From Sinotaia quadrata (taxonomy: Eukaryota; Mollusca; Gastropoda; Architaenioglossa; Viviparidae): DNA of 64,000 nt. The notes beneath the pieces are model-generated. The model had not been told where the DNA came from and searched no databases. It worked only from the letters and a program-made list of their open reading frames with translations. The translations under genes were made by a program, and so were the position numbers. Location of the stretch: positions 74,015,571 through 74,079,570 of the forward strand of contig CM054183.1 in the NCBI GenBank assembly GCA_028829895.1. Reading direction: 5' to 3'. Positions 60,301 through 64,000 of the stretch are shown piece after piece. The first letter of the stretch is position 1. Each line of letters opens with the position of its first letter.

Positions 60301-61730
60301 AAGTCTGAAACAATCGAGACTTCAGCTACTGGTAAAATGTCTTGTTCGCCGTTTGCAAAGGTGACAGAGATTGTCTCCCCTGTGTAGTCGGTACGGTTAA
60401 CTAATGATGCATTTACAATAGCGTCTAGCTCGCACCCTGTATCAAGCAAAGCGATTGTATCGTGACCGTTTGCCTGTACTGGTGTTCGATTCGACTTTTC
60501 TGTTTTAGGTGTATGACTTTCTACTGCGTAAACCTTAGCTGTTTTCTTTTCAGGACATGTTCGTGAAAAATGGCCACTATCACCACAAGTGTAACATGCA
60601 AGATTCTTTTTATCTTTCTGTTTGTCGGACTTGTTTTTAGTGTCGGGTTTAGATGTTTTATCATCACGCTCATTAGGTGCCTTCCCGTCATTTTTCTTAT
60701 CCTTTCGAGTCTGCGGTTCGTTCGGTCGAGACTTGTTGTTCGCGTGTGCGTTCGAGAATTGAGAATGTGCGTCATCAAAGCGATCGGCGGCGTTGCCTAT
60801 CTCCTCTAGCGTAGATTTTTCCCTTATTGCTAAGTGAATCAGTAGATCTGATTTGTATGACCCGAGAATATGGTCTTTTACCATTTCATCCCTAAGACCT
60901 GCGTACGTCTGTGGAGTTTCGGCTAGATCTATCCATCTTTGGAACAAGTCAGCTACGCGTCGTATGTACTGTGCGTGCGTCTCTGAACTGGCTTTAGTGG
61001 CCTGTTTAAACTTACGTCGGTATGTATCTGCTGTGAGTTTGTAACGTTTCAATAATGCGGCCTTGACTGTGTCGTAATTATCTGACTCAGAATCGCTAAG
61101 CTTATTGAACTCGTTTTTCGCACTGCCCTGCAATAACCCCGATAAATTTATCGCCCAATGTTCCGCTGGAATGTTTGTTGCTCTGGCTAACTTTTCAAAC
61201 GTTTTTAAATACGCGTCTATTTGATCTTTGTTCTCATCAAATGGGACCATATTTATCTTTGGAATGATATTTTCAATTCTACTGTGATTATTTCCATCGC
61301 TAGAACGCGAATCACCACTGCTTCGGCGGTCACGGTTCGGATTAGTAACTTCTAGTTTCTTTACTTCCCATTCTAACCGTTTTATTTCCGCGTCTGCGGC
61401 GATGCGTTTGGCTTCTGTATCCGCTGCGATACGTTTTGTTTCAATGTCGGCTAATCTTTCAGCTTCTAACTTTTTAACTTCAGCTTCTTGCTTTTTAGCT
61501 TCTGCGTCAGCTGCGATGCGTTTAGCTTCAGTTTCGGCTAGTTTTTCAGCTTCTAACTTCTTCAGTTCGCGATTAGCAATACGTTCTTCTCTTTCTATCT
61601 CTTGCCTTTCTTTGTCCGCTTTTTCCGCTTTCTCTAGCTCAGTTTTGATGTAGCTAGTCAGTTCGTCACCCTGGTATCCTATCATGATACCGGCTTCTTT
61701 CAGGTCTTCGATAACCTGTTTGCGATCCAT
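57333..61730 (-). CDS. Gag-Pol polyprotein of Gmr1-like retrotransposon (single intact ORF)
   Basis: 1,465 codons, no stop or frameshift. Domains by residue: 30-128, charged alanine-rich coiled coil with internal repeats (xEAKRIAADAEAK type); ~150-330, capsid-like Gag, with 238-325 resembling a SCAN fold; CCHC knuckle C379-C382-H387-C392; aspartic protease DTG at 430-432 with ILG near 495. Integrase follows: HHCC zinc site H617, H624, C654, C657; catalytic D687, D747, E783 (D-35-E spacing); GPF module at 924-926; no chromodomain. Then RT with D1138 and the FMDD box (1200-1203), the first position being Phe rather than the usual Tyr, and RNase H with D1351, E1390, D1417, D1460. All listed catalytic residues are present. 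Gag and Pol share one frame, so no frameshift signal is needed; how Gag:Pol ratio is set is not visible. The start ATG at 61730 opens MDRKQVIEDLKEAG. Confidence 0.95.
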   Translation of the reverse strand: MDRKQVIEDLKEAGIMIGYQGDELTSYIKTELEKAEKADKERQEIEREERIANRELKKLEAEKLAETEAKRIAADAEAKKQEAEVKKLEAERLADIETKRIAADTEAKRIAADAEIKRLEWEVKKLEVTNPNRDRRSSGDSRSSDGNNHSRIENIIPKINMVPFDENKDQIDAYLKTFEKLARATNIPAEHWAINLSGLLQGSAKNEFNKLSDSESDNYDTVKAALLKRYKLTADTYRRKFKQATKASSETHAQYIRRVADLFQRWIDLAETPQTYAGLRDEMVKDHILGSYKSDLLIHLAIREKSTLEEIGNAADRFDDAHSQFSNAHANNKSRPNEPQTRKDKKNDGKAPNERDDKTSKPDTKNKSDKQKDKKNLACYTCGDSGHFSRTCPEKKTAKVYAVESHTPKTEKSNRTPVQANGHDTIALLDTGCELDAIVNASLVNRTDYTGETISVTFANGEQDILPVAEVSIVSDFVEGTVKAAVMENSPHDVILGCKYVLPCKKQTSTEPPLVNAVTRAASSKDKSVTAPMSAAPAVDKATVSEIKILQAEDETLDKLRRQAVLVSDVNTDDSNKKACIILKKGLLYRYSKVGDEFRKQLVVPQTKRNDVLRLGHESLFGAHMGVQKTTSRITSEFYWPDITADIRRFVLSCDTCQRTQSKNSIRPAPLGEPELISEPYKRVALDLIGPIIPTSTRGNRYVLTTIDYATRFADAVPLKNIDTETVAEALFGLWSRVGIPTEILTDQGSQFIGNVMKEVNRLLSIKHLTCTPYHPQANGLIEKYNGTLKTALKKLATDKPKDWDRYIPALLFAYREVPQSSTGFSPFELLYGRTVRGPMMILKALWTDEKTDDEVKTTYTYVTDLRNRLETIGKIARENLTIAQSRQAEYYNKHTKPREFEVNDKVLLLLPEAHNKLQMKWKGPFVVTAKLGGLNYKVQTGKREKIFHVNLLKKYISREDQTTQADFVVATIVTEDEGDTDCVTGTLPNCPLQTDETVKDVRVNEALTERQKKEVNELLNEFSSTLTDKPGLTDLIEFSLKLTDNKPIRLKPYPLPHAKIDDVRREIKTMLDLGVIEKTDSAYGSPIVLIKKRDNSFRFCVDYRKLNQVTEFCAEPLPDPDLIFTKLANAHYYTKIDLSRGFWQIKVKDTDRHILAFTTPVGNYTWKVMPFGVSNAPSIFSKMMRSLLEPLYGRGVENFMDDLILGTQTWEEHLTLLRDVLARLKQANLTARPTKCEIAQFSLDFLGHKLSHGTMSPSEAKIAQLKDTSQPLTKTQVRSFLGLANYYRKFVPDFSAIACPLTDLTRKNMPTKVVWTDACQNAFDTLKSRLTSDLVVKLPDLTKPFLLRTDASNTGLGAVLLQEHNDTKHPVAYASRKLTTTEQKYSTSEKECLAIVWAIKKFENYLYGKTFVIECDHQPLAFLGQAQFTNSRLMRWSLFLTQYDANIHYIKGSLNVGADYMSRA

Positions 61731-62349
61731 TTTACTGTCTTAGCGCGCTGGCTACAATAACAATGTATCTCGTGAATTGTGTGTTTTAACCGTCGGCGAT
61801 AACTCCGCTTATCCCGAAAATAACTTTTAGGCTACAACCTTACAAAAATTATTTAATTTACTCAGAACACCTTCCGAAATAAATTACGCGTTAACTCTTT
61901 ACACGTTTCACCTGCTTGTCACAGTGTCCGCTGTTCCAAGACTTCCGTAATGTCACGGCTCCTACCATACAACATTACACATTATATCTAGCACCCTAAA
62001 TATAATAGTCCGAAGTCTGTTACTACCGATAACTCTCCTAGCTGGCGGTATAACCTTCGACTCCTCACAATGAAGTACTCAGTAACACAATACTAAATAA
62101 ATCATTCAATAGCTAACATGACATATTTAACTACGCTTAAATATATCAACATTAACTAACATGCACGCTACTCTGCAAAAGAATACATGCACATGTCACA
62201 ACAAAAGCAAAGAAAATCAGTGATACAAAAATCAAAAGAACAATTGGCAATTCTGTTCGTTCGTTCGTTTCTAGGTTATGATGCGCCCTATGTATAAAAA
62301 TGTTACAATTTACAATTTAATACATATCAATCCCGCGACGACCCACACT
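61731..62349 (-). other. Element 5' leader
   Basis: 619 bp between 5' LTR and Gag start, AT-rich. Apart from the primer-binding candidate at its start I see no coding potential or clear structure. Confidence 0.6.
62328..62345 (-). promoter_or_regulatory. Putative primer-binding site of Gmr1-like element
   Basis: On the minus strand, four bases (AGTG) follow the LTR, then TGGGTCGTCGCGGGATTG. TGG matches the CCA end of a tRNA and the stretch partly resembles the complement of a tRNA-Pro 3' end, but the fit is gapped and the tRNA is not assigned. Confidence 0.5.
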
Positions 62350-63896
62350 TGTTACGTTTCCAGTATTTATTTAAAGACCCTGCTTAGAATAATTAAAAGA
62401 CTTTAAATATAATTAATTCTTCCTCTCATATTCTACGCAGACTGGTTGCTCAATTTATTATCTGACTAATTAAAAGTGCGTCTTGTAGTTCAGACGACAA
62501 ATTTACAGACTAATAAACTGCGAACTTTTAGCTAGATTTGAAAACAGTTAAATCCCTCTAAATTAATATGCACTCGTCATCAATCTTTCTGCTCATCCGC
62601 CCCCATTCAAATCTAAGAATTAATCTAATTGGTCTATTGTGCATAGAAATCAACTACTAAGAGGTATTAACAAAGAAAATAAGATTTAATAAAGTTTAAC
62701 AAATTAACAATAAATCGAATGCAACGCGAATAGTCTTCACTCTGTCTTTACGCGCCTATGCCTGATTTTTGTCAATCTAAATTGCCAGAAAAGTGTTCCT
62801 TTGAGATCTGTACACTTGATTTTGCACTTAGCTCTATTCTTGTATCCTTGGTCTCAACACTCAGTCATGCTGATTCGTTCCCTCAGTCCCCCTTTAACGA
62901 CACACGTGGTGCATAAGGAATGATGTCCCTTTGTTAGTGGCTAGGAACTGGAATTTTTGCAGCATGGCCCTCAGAGTGGATTTCGACACGCTTACACCAA
63001 TAAGCTAGTGCAGGTGAGGCATGGGTGAACATGAACCATGAGCCGACCTGTGGATGCAACGTGTTTGGATATAATTCTCAACCTAACAGGTCCTACCTAG
63101 GCATGGCTCAATTAAATGCGCTGAACAAAGAGTTTCGACCTCGCGTCGCTTACAATTAAATTTTAGAAAAAATATAATCGTCTCACATGTGTTCCATTTA
63201 ACAGTCATGACGTATGAAGCAATAAAATAGATACAACGTTAAATTAATGTTCATACAAGAGGTAATTCAAACCGACAGAGCGCTTCACAATTTACAATTT
63301 AAATTACACGCAATAATTGAATTACATGAAGAATTCATATCGAGCGCAGCATTCTGGCTCTTAGTGAATTAAAACAATATAAATTAAAGTACAGAAATGG
63401 AAAAATGGTTACAATAAATTTATATTCCGTAACATATAGGTTTTCAGCTATTTCTCTGAACCATGCTCAAGTGTATATGGAAATCATATAATACATAGCA
63501 CAAATACATACTTAAACAATACATAGGCAAATACTATTAAATAAAATGATACCTTTGAGAGAAGTCGAAGGGTACCTTGATTCTCTATGGCGCCGGCTGC
63601 CTCTCACGACCCGAGTAAGCTGATGGAATTAGCTAAAATGTGCTCGAAGTGAGGGAGCGGAAGCGTGTGGGTACATATATAGAAAGGTATATTGCGTATC
63701 ACGTGACTGTTCGCAAAGCATGTGGTTGGTTCGAGAACTGGACAATGGTCCTAAAGTTACATAACATCTTGACCTGTTCTAGAAGCACCTAGAAAAAGGA
63801 AGCTTTGAACAAAGGGCCAAGGGTTTCAAATATTCGAATTTGAAGTAAACAAGGCAAGTGGGTCACGAAGTCGGACAATTTTATCAGACTGTGACA
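62350..63896 (-). repeat. 5' LTR of Gmr1-like element
   Basis: 1,547 bp. On the minus strand it begins TGTCACAGTC and ends CGTAACA. A TATA-like CTATATATG lies at 63674-63682, about 215 bp into the LTR. Only one base differs from the other LTR on visual comparison. Confidence 0.95.
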
Positions 63897-63901
63897 GAGC
63901 A
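63897..63901. other. Target-site duplication, right copy (GAGCA)
   Basis: GAGCA directly follows GTGACA at the end of the right LTR. Sequence from 63902 on should be the resumed 3' UTR of the C11orf54 homologue. Confidence 0.9.
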
Positions 63902-64000
63902 TATGGACAAAAATATTTATAAGTCTGTGCTCATTTTTTCTGTGTACATTATAAAATTGACACTTTAATATAAACAAAAAAGACTTATGTAACATGAACC
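63902..64000 (+). other. Displaced 3' UTR of the C11orf54 homologue
   Basis: By the duplication logic, this sequence followed GAGCA before insertion and so continues the host 3' UTR. No canonical AATAAA is present before the window ends. Confidence 0.55.

Larger units (their letters stand above)
55563..63896 (-). mobile_element. Full-length Gmr1-like Ty3/gypsy LTR retrotransposon
   Basis: 8,334-bp element read on the minus strand: 5' LTR 62350-63896, primer-binding region, 619-bp leader, one Gag-Pol ORF (61730-57333), polypurine tract, 3' LTR 55563-57109. Flanks carry the perfect 5-bp duplication GAGCA (55558-55562 and 63897-63901). LTRs are TG...CA bounded, equal in length (1,547 bp), and differ by eye at one base (C/T in the AAC(C/T)TTTAGC context). 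The integrase precedes reverse transcriptase in Pol, as in Ty1/copia, yet RT, RNase H and integrase sequences are Ty3/gypsy-like. That combination is the diagnostic trait of the Gmr1 group, first described in deuterostomes. Near-identical LTRs, intact ORF and intact duplication indicate a recent, possibly still competent copy. Confidence 0.95.

Noticed and set aside
57447..61653. Plus-strand ORFs inside the retrotransposon
   Set aside because: All are antisense shadows of the intact Gag-Pol frame.

Overview
The window looks like genomic DNA of an invertebrate animal: it is strongly AT-rich, has small conserved exons separated by introns of 0.4-11 kb, and is crowded with minisatellites and worn transposons of many classes. 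A lophotrochozoan, most likely a mollusc, fits the gene structures and the Gmr1-type retrotransposon, but that is inference; no species marker is visible.

Two host genes are recognisable and are transcribed divergently. (1) On the minus strand, five exons between 20877 and 5570 encode the N-terminal ~411 residues of an SLC43-family membrane transporter, closest to SLC43A3 (nucleobase transporter). Its remaining ~150 residues are not recognisable in 1-5569 and probably lie off the left edge. (2) On the plus strand, eight exons from 24050 to 55554 encode a complete 313-residue homologue of the zinc-dependent ester hydrolase C11orf54 (DUF1907). All exon phases join and the three zinc histidines are present. 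About 3.2 kb separates the two start codons, and a dead Ty3/gypsy reverse transcriptase fragment lies between them.

The right end (55563-63896) is an 8,334-bp LTR retrotransposon on the minus strand that looks young. Its two 1,547-bp LTRs differ at one base by eye, and it is flanked by a perfect 5-bp target duplication. It has one intact 1,465-codon Gag-Pol reading frame. The domain order is Gag-protease-integrase-RT-RNase H, the Ty1/copia-like order that defines the Gmr1 group of Ty3/gypsy elements. It is inserted 8 bp after the stop codon of the C11orf54 homologue, antisense to it, so the host 3' UTR resumes at 63897.

The introns and flanks hold a layered record of other mobile DNA. There is a 2.7-kb PIF/Harbinger-like element (10196-12940) with a broken Myb/SANT-like gene and an 11-unit minisatellite. 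There are two piggyBac transposase relics, a LINE endonuclease relic, a pogo/Tigger-like TIR element with TA duplication and a Harbinger nuclease scrap. A pair of 0.6-kb direct repeats looks like a decayed LTR element; one copy is interrupted by a 280-bp MITE with an 8-bp duplication, and the other copy preserves the empty site. Two large diverged LTR-like blocks and several 41-60-bp minisatellites are also present. No tRNA, rRNA or CRISPR feature was seen.
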